From positions 1 to 16,555 of the forward strand of contig JBKQWK010000096.1 in the NCBI GenBank assembly GCA_052139595.1: a stretch of 16,555 nt of DNA. Direction: 5' to 3'. The translations under genes were made by a program, and so were the position numbers. Below, piece by piece: positions 1 through 8,474 of this stretch. Positions within the stretch are counted from its first letter, which is position 1. Every line of letters starts with the position of its first letter. The notes below the pieces were generated by a model. It saw nothing but the letters and a program-made list of their open reading frames with translations, had not been told where the DNA came from and made no database searches. This stretch comes from JBKQWK01 sp052139595 (GTDB lineage: Bacteria > Actinomycetota > Thermoleophilia > UBA2241).

Positions 1-801
1 GGCGGCGCCGCCAAGCCGGTCGGCCAGCGCCGTACCCTCCACAATCCCCAATTCGTACCAGCTCACGTGGTCAGGACGCAGTGCGGCGACAGCCGCCAGG
101 TCAGCGTCCAGATCCGCCTCGCCCTGCCCCATCAACCCAAAGATCAGGTCAACGGAAAGGTTGGCGACACCGGCAGCACGCAGACGGCGAAATGCCGTTT
201 CTGGATCGGCGTGCGCGTGCCGGCCGAGCGCTGTCCTCTGGCCGGCTTGAAAGCTCTGCACACCGAGCGAGATGCGCCGCGGGAGCAGAGAAGCGACCGT
301 GCGCTGGGACCGTTGTGACTGGTCGGCCGCAGGCCGTAGTTCCGGCCGGCGGACGGCCGCGCCATCCGGCCCGCCGGCCGCCCACTCGGCGAACGTTTCA
401 TCCACATCCTCGGGGTTCGTCTCGATGGTCACCTCGGCGTGCGGCGTCAGATACGGCGCAAACGCCGTCAGCAGACGGTCGAGGCGCGCCGGCCCGAGGA
501 GCGACGGCGTTCCGCCGCCAAGAAACAGCGTCTCGAGGCGGCGCACTGGCAGGCGCGCCGCCTCCCGCCGCCACTCGACAAGCACCGCGTCAACGTACCG
601 GTCAAGAAGCGCCGGGTCCGGCTGCTCACCGGTCGCCAGCGAGTAGAACTCGCAGTAGTCGCAGCGCGCCCGGCAAAATGGCACGTGCACGTACATGTGC
701 CGGACCGAGCCGCCGAAGGCCGGCTGGACACCGGACGACTGGCCGGCGACAGCGTTCGCCGCGACGAGTGACTGGCCGGCGACAGCGTTCGCCCGGCTCA
801 C
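1..801 (-). CDS. hemW: Heme chaperone HemW (radical SAM), 3' end cut by window
   Basis: Radical SAM protein of the HemN/HemW family, thought to bind haem and deliver it to respiratory enzymes in the cytoplasm. Using the GTG at 801 as residue 1, the [4Fe-4S]/SAM motif is C43-RAR-C47-DY-C50, followed by EF. Phe after the third Cys fits HemW rather than the oxygen-independent coproporphyrinogen dehydrogenase HemN, which has a fourth Cys. Other family motifs are GGGTPSLL, IETNPEDVD, RISLGVQSF and VDLIFGLMGQ. About 267 codons are present; the family is near 380, so the C-terminus lies beyond the left edge. GTG 801 overlaps the stop of the upstream acetyltransferase gene as GTGA, suggesting coupled translation. 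ATG 696 (MYVHVPFC) is the alternative start and gives a more normal N-terminus. Two oddities are a duplicated peptide ANAVAGQS near residues 4-22 and an insert of about 30 residues around 142-174. Confidence 0.9.
   Translation of the reverse strand, partial: MSRANAVAGQSLVAANAVAGQSSGVQPAFGGSVRHMYVHVPFCRARCDYCEFYSLATGEQPDPALLDRYVDAVLVEWRREAARLPVRRLETLFLGGGTPSLLGPARLDRLLTAFAPYLTPHAEVTIETNPEDVDETFAEWAAGGPDGAAVRRPELRPAADQSQRSQRTVASLLPRRISLGVQSFQAGQRTALGRHAHADPETAFRRLRAAGVANLSVDLIFGLMGQGEADLDADLAAVAALRPDHVSWYELGIVEGTALADRLGGAA
737..793. repeat. Two exact 24-bp direct repeats, 33-bp period
   Basis: Positions 737-760 and 770-793 are identical over 24 bp, beginning GACTGGCCGGCGACAGCG. The period of 33 bp is eleven codons, so in the HemW frame it duplicates the peptide ANAVAGQS. 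A 13-bp relative, GTGACTGGTCGGC at 315-327, differs by one base from 768-780 and falls in the other unusual HemW segment. Confidence 0.9.
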
Positions 802-1393
802 GCGGTCGGCACCCGAAAGTGCAGCGAGCTATCCCGCTCCTCGACGAGGATGCCGCCGTTCTTCTCGATCACCCGACGAGAAGCGACGTTGCTGATGGCG
901 CAGTCAACACGCGCCGGGTTGATGCCGAGTTCTGCCGCCAGCGGCAGGACGGCCGCCAGCATCGCCGTCGCGTGCCCCTGCCTGCGCGCGCCAGGTCGCA
1001 CTTCGTAACCTATATGTCCGCCGCGTCGCCGCAAGTCGCGGCTCAGGCGGTGGCGGATGTTGAGGCGGCCAAGGTATTCGTCGCCGTGCAGCCACCAGAG
1101 AATCGTCTGTGGGACCCAGCCGTCCGACGGTGGCGCGTAGGGCTGGGTGCCAATGAGACGCGTAACGTAGGCGAAAGCTTCGCCGGGTGTCTCTGCGTCA
1201 GCACGAAGGGCGGCGACGTAGCGGGCAAACTCGGCTGGATCGCGCAGAAGTTCAGCCGGAAGCTTGCGATGAAGAAGACCCTCGCTGTGATACTCATTGA
1301 GGGCTACGAGAAACGATCTGTGGCAGCTCGCGGCGGGCGACGCAAGTCGCGGCCCGACGGCCCGGTGCGCCGCCCGCCAACCGCCGCCGGCCA

Positions 1394-1394
<1 letters not shown>
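798..1394 (-). CDS. GNAT family N-acetyltransferase (COG3981-like)
   Basis: Predicted acetyl-CoA-dependent N-acetyltransferase of 198 residues; the substrate is unknown. The acetyl-CoA binding motif A is RRQGHA at residues 137-142, preceded by the strand GGHIGYEVRP. It is followed by the family segment CAISNVASRRVIEKNGG, where the loop Asn and the VIEKNGG helix are typical of GNAT proteins. The N-terminal SFLVALNEYHSEG and the central VPQTILWWLHGDEYLGRLNIRHRL match my memory of COG3981 predicted acetyltransferases. The ATG at 1394 shares its A with the lepA TGA (TGATG). An in-frame TTG at 1397 is one codon upstream. The stop overlaps the GTG start of hemW. Both overlaps place the gene inside a lepA-GNAT-hemW operon. 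I see no clear Shine-Dalgarno sequence, which fits coupled translation. The first 15 residues are low-complexity and may not be conserved. Confidence 0.85.
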
Positions 1395-3211
<1,817 letters not shown>

Positions 3212-3267
3212 GCAGAAGTTCGGCTTTCGCGGTCGATTCGCTGGCGATCAACGATGTCTGTCTTCGT

Positions 3268-3296
3268 AGTGTCCCAGTGTGGCGACGCGCTGACAA
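3268..3296 (-). promoter_or_regulatory. Weak candidate promoter for the lepA operon
   Basis: On the minus strand TTGTCA (3291-3296) lies 17 nt upstream of GACACT (3268-3273), in the 111-nt gap between murJ and lepA. The -35 is good but the -10 matches consensus at only three positions, so read-through from murJ is equally possible. Confidence 0.25.
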
Positions 3297-3322
3297 GCGA
3301 GTCGGCCGAGATTCGTGTGGAG

Positions 3323-5959
3323 CTAGCCAGCCCGCGCTCGGCCTGACCGGCGCAAGAGGGACGCGAGCTGACTCAGCTCGTCGATCCGCAGCAGCAAGGC
3401 GGTGGCAAGATAGGCTGCGGCGCCGGCCACGACGACGGCGAACAGCGCCATCATCAAGCGCACTTCACCCTGCTGCGCGAAGCCGCGCAACGCTGCCCAC
3501 ACGAGCAGGCTGACGGCAGCGAGCGCGGCGCCACAGCCGCTCATGCGCAGCGCCGAGCGGGCGATACGGCGCCCGTCAACCAAGCCAATCTGGCGCCGCA
3601 TCAGCCAGACCAGGGCGGCAAAATTGAACAGCGACACGAGTGATGTGCTCAGGGTGATGCCCCCCACCCCCAGCGGCTTGTACAGTACCAGATCGAGTAC
3701 GCCATTGAGAGCCAGGTTCACGAGCGCCACCGACAACGGCAACCATGGTCGCTGGAGACTCTGAAAGCCGCGGTTGAACATGATGTTGGCGTTGGCAAAG
3801 ACGAGGCCGGCGGCGAAGAAGGCCAGCGCATAGGCGACCTCGTGCGTTGACGCACCCGTGAATCGTCCGCGCTGGTAGATCAAACGCACGATGGGGTCAG
3901 GCAGGGCGATAAACCAGACGACAAACGGCAAGGTCACAAACAGTACCTGCCGCGTGCCCAAGCTGATGGTCTCGCGAAAACGCCCCATGTCGTTAAGCGT
4001 GGCAAAGCGTGCGAGGCTGGGAAAGAGCACCGAGCCAATCGTCACGGCGAAGATCCCTTGCGGCAGCTGGTAGAGGCGAAACGCATAGCCAATTTGCGCT
4101 GCCGCTCTGCCGCTCACGAACTGAGCAAAGAAGGTGTCAATGAGGGCGTTGAAGTTGAGGATGCCGAGCGTCAGCGTGATGGGAACCATGAGCACCAGCA
4201 CCTTGCGCAGCAACGGATCACGCAGGTCCAGCTTGAGACCGAGTTTAAAGTCGAGACCACGCGTCGCCCAGAGAATGAGCACCAGCTGCACCGCCGTGCC
4301 GACAAGCATGCCCCAGGCAATCGCTGAGACTCGCGGCTGGGCGGCGCTGCCGTGGAAAAGTGCAATCGTGGTGATGATAACGGCGTTCCAGACGACGCTC
4401 ACCACGGCTGGCATGGTGAATCGTTCAAAGCTGTAGAGAACGCCGTTGACCACACCCGAGAGGCTGAGCAGGAGGATGATCGGCAAGAGCACACGCAAGA
4501 GGCCGCCGGCAAAGCTCTGCATGGCGGTCGTCTGCGTCAGTTTCGGATACACGAGGTGCGCTACCCAAGGTGCAATGAGCAGCAGCAAGGCGGTCACGCC
4601 ACCGACGACCACGAGCATGAAGCCCAGCAGTTTGGCGGCTAGGTCATGCGCCCGTTCATGGTCGCCTTTGGTGAGCAGACCAGTGAAGACAGGCACAAAG
4701 GCCGCCGCAACGGCCGCATCGGCGAACAGCTGGCTGACCAGATTGGGGATTACGGCCAGCGACACGTAAACATCGTACTTGAGCGCCGTGCCGTAGTACT
4801 TGGCAGTGATCACCTCACGGGCCAGGCCAAGCACACGCGAGGCCGCCGTCGCGATAGCAACAATGAGTGCCGCGCGGGCGAGCTTCTTCTGCCGCGAGAA
4901 GCGTTCTACCGGCGCCGCCGTCGTGGCCAGCGCCGCGGTCGTAGCCGGCATCGCGGTTGTGACCGGCATCGCCGTCGTAACCGCGGCCGACGCGCCCGAA
5001 CCTTCGAGCGGCGCTGTTTGCGAATGCGGCGCGGCGCGCGCCAAGCCAGCCGACGCGAGTTGCACCGTGCCATCGGCACGAACGGCGGCGTTGGCAATCA
5101 GGTCGTGGCGTTCGTCATAGCCACGGTCGCCGAGACGGACCGTGCCGCTACCCTCAATGTCAACCGTGTAGCGATACCAGGCCATCGTCCACAGAAAGGT
5201 GACCGCCAGCGTCTCGCCGCCAACACCGACATGCACGGAGGGATCGCCGAGGTACGCCGTCGTCTCGGCGACCTTCTTCGGCACCGAACTGACGTTGAGC
5301 AGGTCAACACCGCGTTGCAGCAAGGCGAGCGTGGCGTCGGTCAGATCGGGAACATCGCTGGACGTACGATGGTCGGCAAGCACGACCGTATCTGGCGTGG
5401 TCGCACGCTGCTCTGCCAAAGACCGTTCAGCATCGGCCTGGTCACGCCCGGGCATAGTGGCACTGAGATCATCCTCGTCACTCGCGTCCGGCTCGCGATC
5501 CCAGTGGAAGTGCGCCTCGCCCGGCGGCGCAATCGACGCACCAGTAGCGTCGGCGGCGTGAGCGTCGCCGGGGAGCGCCGGCGACGGCTCGGCGACGGCG
5601 CCGTCGAACTGTCGCTGCAGACGCGCCACGCGTGCCGTCAGTTCGGCGCGCTCAGCTTCGGCACGGGCGAGCTGCGACTCAAGACGTTCGATCTGAGTTT
5701 CTTTGTCTTTGAACGCTCGCCAGAAGGCGTCGCTGTCGCTGCGAACCGCCTTCGGTCGCGGGGCTAGCGTGCCGACAGAGATAGCCACTGGCTGGCCAAC
5801 TTCAGCAGTCGCGGCGCCGCTGCAAAGCGAGCAGATGAGAAGCTCTTGACCATCGTCGCCGACGACGCGCTGGGTCCATTCGCCGGCCAGCAGTGTGCGC
5901 CCACACTGGGCGCAGACAGGGCCGGCTGTGCTGTCTTTAGCGCGACCGAACAGTCCCAT
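3323..5959 (-). CDS. murJ: Lipid II flippase MurJ with a large N-terminal zinc-ribbon/coiled-coil extension
   Basis: The C-terminal part (about residues 355-870) is a full MurJ/MviN flippase of the MOP superfamily, which moves lipid II across the cytoplasmic membrane. It starts with SRVLGLAREVITAKYYG, contains PNLVSQLFADAAVAAAFVPVF, and has many hydrophobic segments. The first 350 residues are not part of MurJ. They contain a zinc-ribbon pair C16-AQ-C19 and C43-SL-C46 and a coiled coil of Glu/Arg/Leu heptads at about 84-117. An acidic Ala/Pro linker follows, then an unrecognised folded segment at about 204-300 with aromatic strands (FLWTMAWYRYTVDIEG). Last is a Thr/Ala linker of four hexapeptides (328-351). 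ATG 5959 has a GGGAG site 8 nt upstream. I find no ATG or GTG start close before the first membrane helix, so this reads as one fused polypeptide. The extension should be cytoplasmic and could regulate or recruit the flippase; that is inference. Confidence 0.93.
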   Translation of the reverse strand: MGLFGRAKDSTAGPVCAQCGRTLLAGEWTQRVVGDDGQELLICSLCSGAATAEVGQPVAISVGTLAPRPKAVRSDSDAFWRAFKDKETQIERLESQLARAEAERAELTARVARLQRQFDGAVAEPSPALPGDAHAADATGASIAPPGEAHFHWDREPDASDEDDLSATMPGRDQADAERSLAEQRATTPDTVVLADHRTSSDVPDLTDATLALLQRGVDLLNVSSVPKKVAETTAYLGDPSVHVGVGGETLAVTFLWTMAWYRYTVDIEGSGTVRLGDRGYDERHDLIANAAVRADGTVQLASAGLARAAPHSQTAPLEGSGASAAVTTAMPVTTAMPATTAALATTAAPVERFSRQKKLARAALIVAIATAASRVLGLAREVITAKYYGTALKYDVYVSLAVIPNLVSQLFADAAVAAAFVPVFTGLLTKGDHERAHDLAAKLLGFMLVVVGGVTALLLLIAPWVAHLVYPKLTQTTAMQSFAGGLLRVLLPIILLLSLSGVVNGVLYSFERFTMPAVVSVVWNAVIITTIALFHGSAAQPRVSAIAWGMLVGTAVQLVLILWATRGLDFKLGLKLDLRDPLLRKVLVLMVPITLTLGILNFNALIDTFFAQFVSGRAAAQIGYAFRLYQLPQGIFAVTIGSVLFPSLARFATLNDMGRFRETISLGTRQVLFVTLPFVVWFIALPDPIVRLIYQRGRFTGASTHEVAYALAFFAAGLVFANANIMFNRGFQSLQRPWLPLSVALVNLALNGVLDLVLYKPLGVGGITLSTSLVSLFNFAALVWLMRRQIGLVDGRRIARSALRMSGCGAALAAVSLLVWAALRGFAQQGEVRLMMALFAVVVAGAAAYLATALLLRIDELSQLASLLRRSGRARAG
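4907..4978 (-). repeat. Four 18-bp tandem units encoding a TTAxxx hexapeptide linker
   Basis: Within murJ, residues 328-351 read TTAMPV, TTAMPA, TTAALA, TTAAPV. The DNA has an 18-bp period with units starting from variants of ACGACGGCG or ACAACCGCG. It joins the extra N-terminal region to the flippase domain and is likely a flexible linker prone to slippage. Confidence 0.85.
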
Positions 5960-6342
5960 GAGCGCGTCTCCCGTGGGCGATGGGTCTAGCGGATTGCGGA
6001 GGAAGCCGGCGGCGGGAGCCGCAAGCGGCGCGTCATCTTCCCCGACGTCAACCGCAGGAAAGCCATGTGCCGCCTACCCACCGACCATGCGACCGGCGCA
6101 AGCTACCGACCTGCATATGGTCCCTCCGGGCCCGCTCCGCGAACTCGCGAGGCACCAGAGCTGTTCGTGGCCCGCTTTCTGTGACCCCACCCAGCAACTA
6201 CGCTCCTCTCACGCCAGCTTGGTTCTGCAGCCTGAAAATCATCGGCCGCGCAAAACGAGCTGCGGACGCGACGATACTAGTAGACCAGAGAACCGGCAAG
6301 CCCGCCGCAGGCGCACTGGCCGGCAGCAAGCGCGATGGCCGC
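5960..6342. other. 383-bp gap between rpsT and murJ; no gene seen
   Basis: No convincing coding frame is seen on either strand, and plus-strand frames here run into the antisense of rpsT. I looked for T-box, TPP, cobalamin, SAM and SRP RNA signatures on the minus strand and saw none. A small hairpin with CGCG arms and an AGTT loop lies near 6138-6155. A promoter candidate sits at 6271-6299, which would leave a murJ leader of about 300 nt. The region is best described as a long 5' untranslated leader plus the end of the rpsT transcript. Confidence 0.5.
6271..6299 (-). promoter_or_regulatory. Candidate promoter for murJ
   Basis: On the minus strand TTGCCG (6294-6299) is followed after 17 nt by TATCGT (6271-6276), each matching consensus at four of six positions. 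An overlapping alternative -10, TAGTAT, lies three bases upstream. The predicted start is near 6264. Confidence 0.35.
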
Positions 6343-6609
6343 TTAGCCGCCGAGGCGGGCGAGCGTGTGAGCGACGCGACTCTTGCGCCGCGCGGCGGCA
6401 TTGCGATGAATGACGCCTTTGGCGGCAGCTTTGTCGATCTTCGAACTCAGCTCAACGGCCAATTTGGTGGCCGCGTCGCCGTTGCCCTCGCCCACCGTAG
6501 TCTGAAGCTTCTTGAAGAGCGTCTTCAGTGATGACTTGACTTGACGGTTGCGCAGAGTCTGCCGCTCGGCGAGCCGCATGCGCTTCTCTTGCTGCTTATT
6601 GTTCGGCAC
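6343..6609 (-). CDS. rpsT: 30S ribosomal protein S20
   Basis: Small basic primary 16S rRNA-binding protein of the 30S subunit, 88 residues as expected. The start PNNKQQEKRMRLAERQTLRNRQVKSSLKT and the C-terminal KGVIHRNAAARRKSRVAHTLARL are diagnostic; the latter is the conserved helix that contacts 16S rRNA. It begins with GTG at 6609. An AAGGA Shine-Dalgarno sequence (6615-6619) lies 5 nt upstream, which supports this start over any other. The gene is preceded by holA and followed by murJ on the same strand. The holA-rpsT-murJ neighbourhood recurs in several phyla. A hairpin between holA and rpsT and a promoter candidate at 6651-6680 suggest separate, strong transcription. Confidence 0.98.
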   Translation of the reverse strand: MPNNKQQEKRMRLAERQTLRNRQVKSSLKTLFKKLQTTVGEGNGDAATKLAVELSSKIDKAAAKGVIHRNAAARRKSRVAHTLARLGG

Positions 6610-6650
6610 GTGATTCCTTCGTTACGGAGAGGAGATCGTTCAAGCGATGC

Positions 6651-6680
6651 ATGGTATCACGCCGGCGCGACAGCGGGCAA
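6651..6680 (-). promoter_or_regulatory. Candidate promoter for rpsT
   Basis: On the minus strand TTGCCC (6675-6680) and TACCAT (6651-6656) are separated by 18 nt. Start would be near 6644, giving a leader of about 35 nt that contains the AAGGA site of rpsT. Confidence 0.35.
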
Positions 6681-6796
6681 GCCTGATGGACAAGCAAACG
6701 CGCCGGCAAGGAACCTACCGGACGGCCGGCAGCGAGCACATCGACTCAACCGCATGGCCAGGGAGCGAGCGCATCGACCGGCTGCGTGAGCACGAT

Positions 6797-6832
6797 GGCG
6801 GCCGCGGCGAGTACGCTGACCCCGCGGCCGCC
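6797..6832 (-). terminator. Perfect 11-bp inverted repeat directly after holA
   Basis: GGCGGCCGCGG at 6797-6807 and CCGCGGCCGCC at 6822-6832 are exact complements around a 14-nt loop. The right arm touches the holA stop codon (6833-6835). There is no U-run after it on the minus strand, so it resembles the U-less hairpin terminators of GC-rich bacteria. It could also be an RNA-stability or processing hairpin. Confidence 0.6.
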
Positions 6833-7819
6833 CTAGTCCAGCCGGGCGAGGCGCGCGACAGCCATTTCGAGTACGAGCCTGTCGGTATCGGCTTCGGGCT
6901 CGAGAGCCAGCGTCGACTTGCCGCGCATTGCCGTTTCGGCCTCGGCCAGAGCAACCAAGGCGCGGCCCAAGGAGCGACGATCGAAGTTGCCGCGTTGCTC
7001 GGCGAGCTTCTGCGCCGTGAAACTGTGAACGCCCAGCTGCTTGACAATCTCCGCCGGCGGCGACTCGGGCATGAGTTCGACAACCGCCGCCAGATTCCGA
7101 ACATGCTTGAGCAGAGGGTAGAAGGCTTCACTGGCCTCAGTGCCACCGGCGAAGAGCGTCTCCAGTGCACGAAAAGCCGCGACTGGTTGGCGTTTGCCGA
7201 CGGCATCGGTAAGGTCCCAGATCGCTGCGTCGACTCCTGGCGTACAGACAGCCATGATGTCGTCATCGCTGACCTCGCCGCCGCCGACATAGGCGGCGAG
7301 CTTTTCGACCTCAGCCTCGACCAGGTCAGGCTCGCCACCAACCAGATCGAGCACCCGCTGAGCCTGCTGACGGTGCAATTTGCAGCCGCGCTGCGCAGCG
7401 AGCTTCTGAACCCAGCCGGCGAGCAGCCATCTCTTGGGCAGATCGTAGCGCAGCACCTCGCCCACGCCCTCGATCACCTTATGCAGTTTATCGGTCTTCA
7501 GCCAGGTCGTCGCCACCAGACAAAGACATGCTTCTGGCGCCGGATCGTTGAGGTAGTGAGTGATGACCACGCGTTCGGCGCTTCTCCAGGCGTCGGCATT
7601 GGCAACGACAATCAAGCGAGTACCAAGCATGAACGAGGCGGTATTCGCGGTAGCAATAACAGTCGCCGCCGGGTCGCGGCTGGCGTCGAAGACACTGACG
7701 TTGAACTCGCTCGCCGTCTCAGTAACGACCCGGCGCCGCAGCTTGGCCACAGCACGACGCACCTTCGGCTTGTCACTGCCGAGAATGAGGTACGCGGGCT
7801 TAAGGGGTGCGGCGGTCAT
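6833..7819 (-). CDS. holA: DNA polymerase III subunit delta (clamp loader)
   Basis: Delta subunit of the clamp loader complex, which opens the DnaN sliding clamp during replication. The 328 residues are normal for the family. The N-terminal PAYLILGSDKPKVRRAVAKLRRR corresponds to the start of the AAA-like domain. The segments LIVVANADAWRSAE and CLCLVATTWLKTDKLHKVIEGVG follow. Next is the typical middle region LVGGEPDLVEAEVEKLAAYVGGGEVSDDDIMAVCT and a helical C-terminal collar domain ending in LALEPEADTDRLVLEMAVARLARL. Like other delta subunits it lacks a functional Walker A. ATG 7819 has no clear Shine-Dalgarno sequence. A possible extended -10 (TGCTATTCT) ends only 10 nt before the ATG, so the mRNA may be nearly leaderless. 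In relatives holA usually follows comEC directly; here an opposing ABC cassette separates them. Confidence 0.93.
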   Translation of the reverse strand: MTAAPLKPAYLILGSDKPKVRRAVAKLRRRVVTETASEFNVSVFDASRDPAATVIATANTASFMLGTRLIVVANADAWRSAERVVITHYLNDPAPEACLCLVATTWLKTDKLHKVIEGVGEVLRYDLPKRWLLAGWVQKLAAQRGCKLHRQQAQRVLDLVGGEPDLVEAEVEKLAAYVGGGEVSDDDIMAVCTPGVDAAIWDLTDAVGKRQPVAAFRALETLFAGGTEASEAFYPLLKHVRNLAAVVELMPESPPAEIVKQLGVHSFTAQKLAEQRGNFDRRSLGRALVALAEAETAMRGKSTLALEPEADTDRLVLEMAVARLARLD

Positions 7820-7829
7820 CGTTGCCTAC

Positions 7830-7838
7830 AGAATAGCA
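7830..7838 (-). promoter_or_regulatory. Possible extended -10 element for holA
   Basis: The minus strand reads TGCTATTCT, an extended -10 form, with no convincing -35. Transcription would start about 4 nt before the holA ATG. Confidence 0.25.
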
Positions 7839-7853
7839 CGCCCTGTTGACGAC

Positions 7854-7882
7854 TCGACGTGCCGACGACCGACCGGTAGAAT
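7854..7882 (+). promoter_or_regulatory. Candidate sigma-70 promoter of the ABC cassette
   Basis: TCGACG (7854-7859) and TAGAAT (7877-7882) are separated by 17 nt; the -10 matches consensus at five of six positions. Start would be near 7889, about 45 nt before the first leader frame. Confidence 0.45.
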
Positions 7883-7924
7883 CCCGCCAACCTGGTGTCG
7901 CAAGGCGTGCCACACCACCACTCG

Positions 7925-7929
7925 GGAGG
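7925..7929 (+). promoter_or_regulatory. Strong Shine-Dalgarno site that does not fit the main start
   Basis: GGAGG at 7925-7929 is 5 nt from GTG 7935 and 11 nt from ATG 7941. It is 18 nt from the in-frame GTG 7948 and 75 nt from ATG 8005 of the membrane protein. It therefore points to translation of a short upstream frame. Confidence 0.55.
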
Positions 7930-7934
7930 ACCGC

Positions 7935-7976
7935 GTGACGATGCTCCGTGCCCGGCTCCGCACAGACGACCGATGA
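7935..7976 (+). CDS. Putative leader peptide 1 (13 codons; 11 from ATG 7941)
   Basis: GTG 7935 or ATG 7941 opens VTMLRARLRTDDR, ending at TGA 7974-7976. This is the only start well placed behind GGAGG. The stop overlaps ATG 7973 as ATGA, so ribosomes could pass to the next short frame. The peptide is Arg-rich and resembles no family I know. Confidence 0.35.
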   Translation: MTMLRARLRTDDR

Positions 7977-8034
7977 ATGTCGTGCCCCTTCCGGTCCTGG
8001 CTCGATGAACATCGTGTCCCTTCTAGTCCTCGGA
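7971..8034. repeat. Imperfect 32-bp tandem duplication at the start of the ABC cassette
   Basis: Units 7971-8002 and 8003-8034 both begin CGATGAA. Over the first 30 positions 24 are identical. A weaker third unit may begin at 7939 (CGATG then CGTGCCC shifted by 2 nt). ATG codons fall at 7941, 7973 and 8005, exactly 32 bp apart. Confidence 0.8.
7973..8008 (+). CDS. Putative leader peptide 2, MNVVPLPVLAR
   Basis: Eleven codons from ATG 7973, ending with TGA 8006-8008, which overlaps the ATG 8005 of the membrane protein (ATGA). Its sequence mirrors the start of that protein (MNIVSLLVLG), because both come from the 32-bp duplication. Confidence 0.35.
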   Translation: MNVVPLPVLAR

Positions 8035-8430
8035 CTCGTCACCTTGGTACAGCTCACGTTGATGGTGTGGGCGATCGTCGACCTCATGCAACGCCCAGCA
8101 GTGACCTGGAACAACAAATGGATATGGGCCGTGATCATCGTCGTTTTCGGTCTCATCGGGCCGATCGTCTACTTCGTCGCCGGTCGACCGCCGCAATCGA
8201 TAAACGAGTATGGCGACGCGACGGCACAGCGACAGGCAAACACCGGCAAACGCACCAGTGCTGTCGCCGACCTCCTCTACGGCCCGCCCGGCGACGCCGG
8301 TGAGCACGGCACCACCGATGCTCAGCGCTCGGCCACCGGCAGGCGCGGCGCCGCCGACGCTCAGCGCAGCGCTGCGGGCGACAGCAAAGACGAAGAACAG
8401 GATCACCCGAGCGGCGACCGGGACACCTGA
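8005..8430 (+). CDS. Small PLDc_N-type membrane protein (YxlE-like)
   Basis: 141 residues. Two transmembrane segments, about 5-26 and 39-59, are joined by DLMQRPAVTWNNKWIWAVII and end in GPIVYFVAGRPP. This is the PLDc_N pattern (phospholipase D-nuclease N-terminal type hairpin), which occurs alone in proteins such as Bacillus YxlE. The tail from 60 on is hydrophilic and low-complexity, with DAQRSA repeated at about 105 and 118. In Bacillus subtilis the YxlE-F-G trio belongs to the sigY operon, and YxlE is described as a negative regulator. The same gene order here suggests an accessory subunit or regulator of the ABC exporter. ATG 8005 fits the first helix; GTG 7948 in frame would add 19 hydrophilic residues. 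No Shine-Dalgarno sequence precedes 8005, so coupling to the upstream short frames is likely. Confidence 0.85.
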   Translation: MNIVSLLVLGLVTLVQLTLMVWAIVDLMQRPAVTWNNKWIWAVIIVVFGLIGPIVYFVAGRPPQSINEYGDATAQRQANTGKRTSAVADLLYGPPGDAGEHGTTDAQRSATGRRGAADAQRSAAGDSKDEEQDHPSGDRDT

Positions 8431-8474
8431 ACCAGCACTCGGCACTTGGCAATCGGCAACGACAGAGCAGAGCC

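Noticed and set aside
4646..5767. A 373-codon open frame on the plus strand
   Set aside because: Antisense to murJ. It has an arginine-rich composition and no recognisable motif.
6100..6264. T-box or other known riboswitch in the murJ leader
   Set aside because: No T-box sequence, specifier stem, or TPP, cobalamin or SAM core motif was found.
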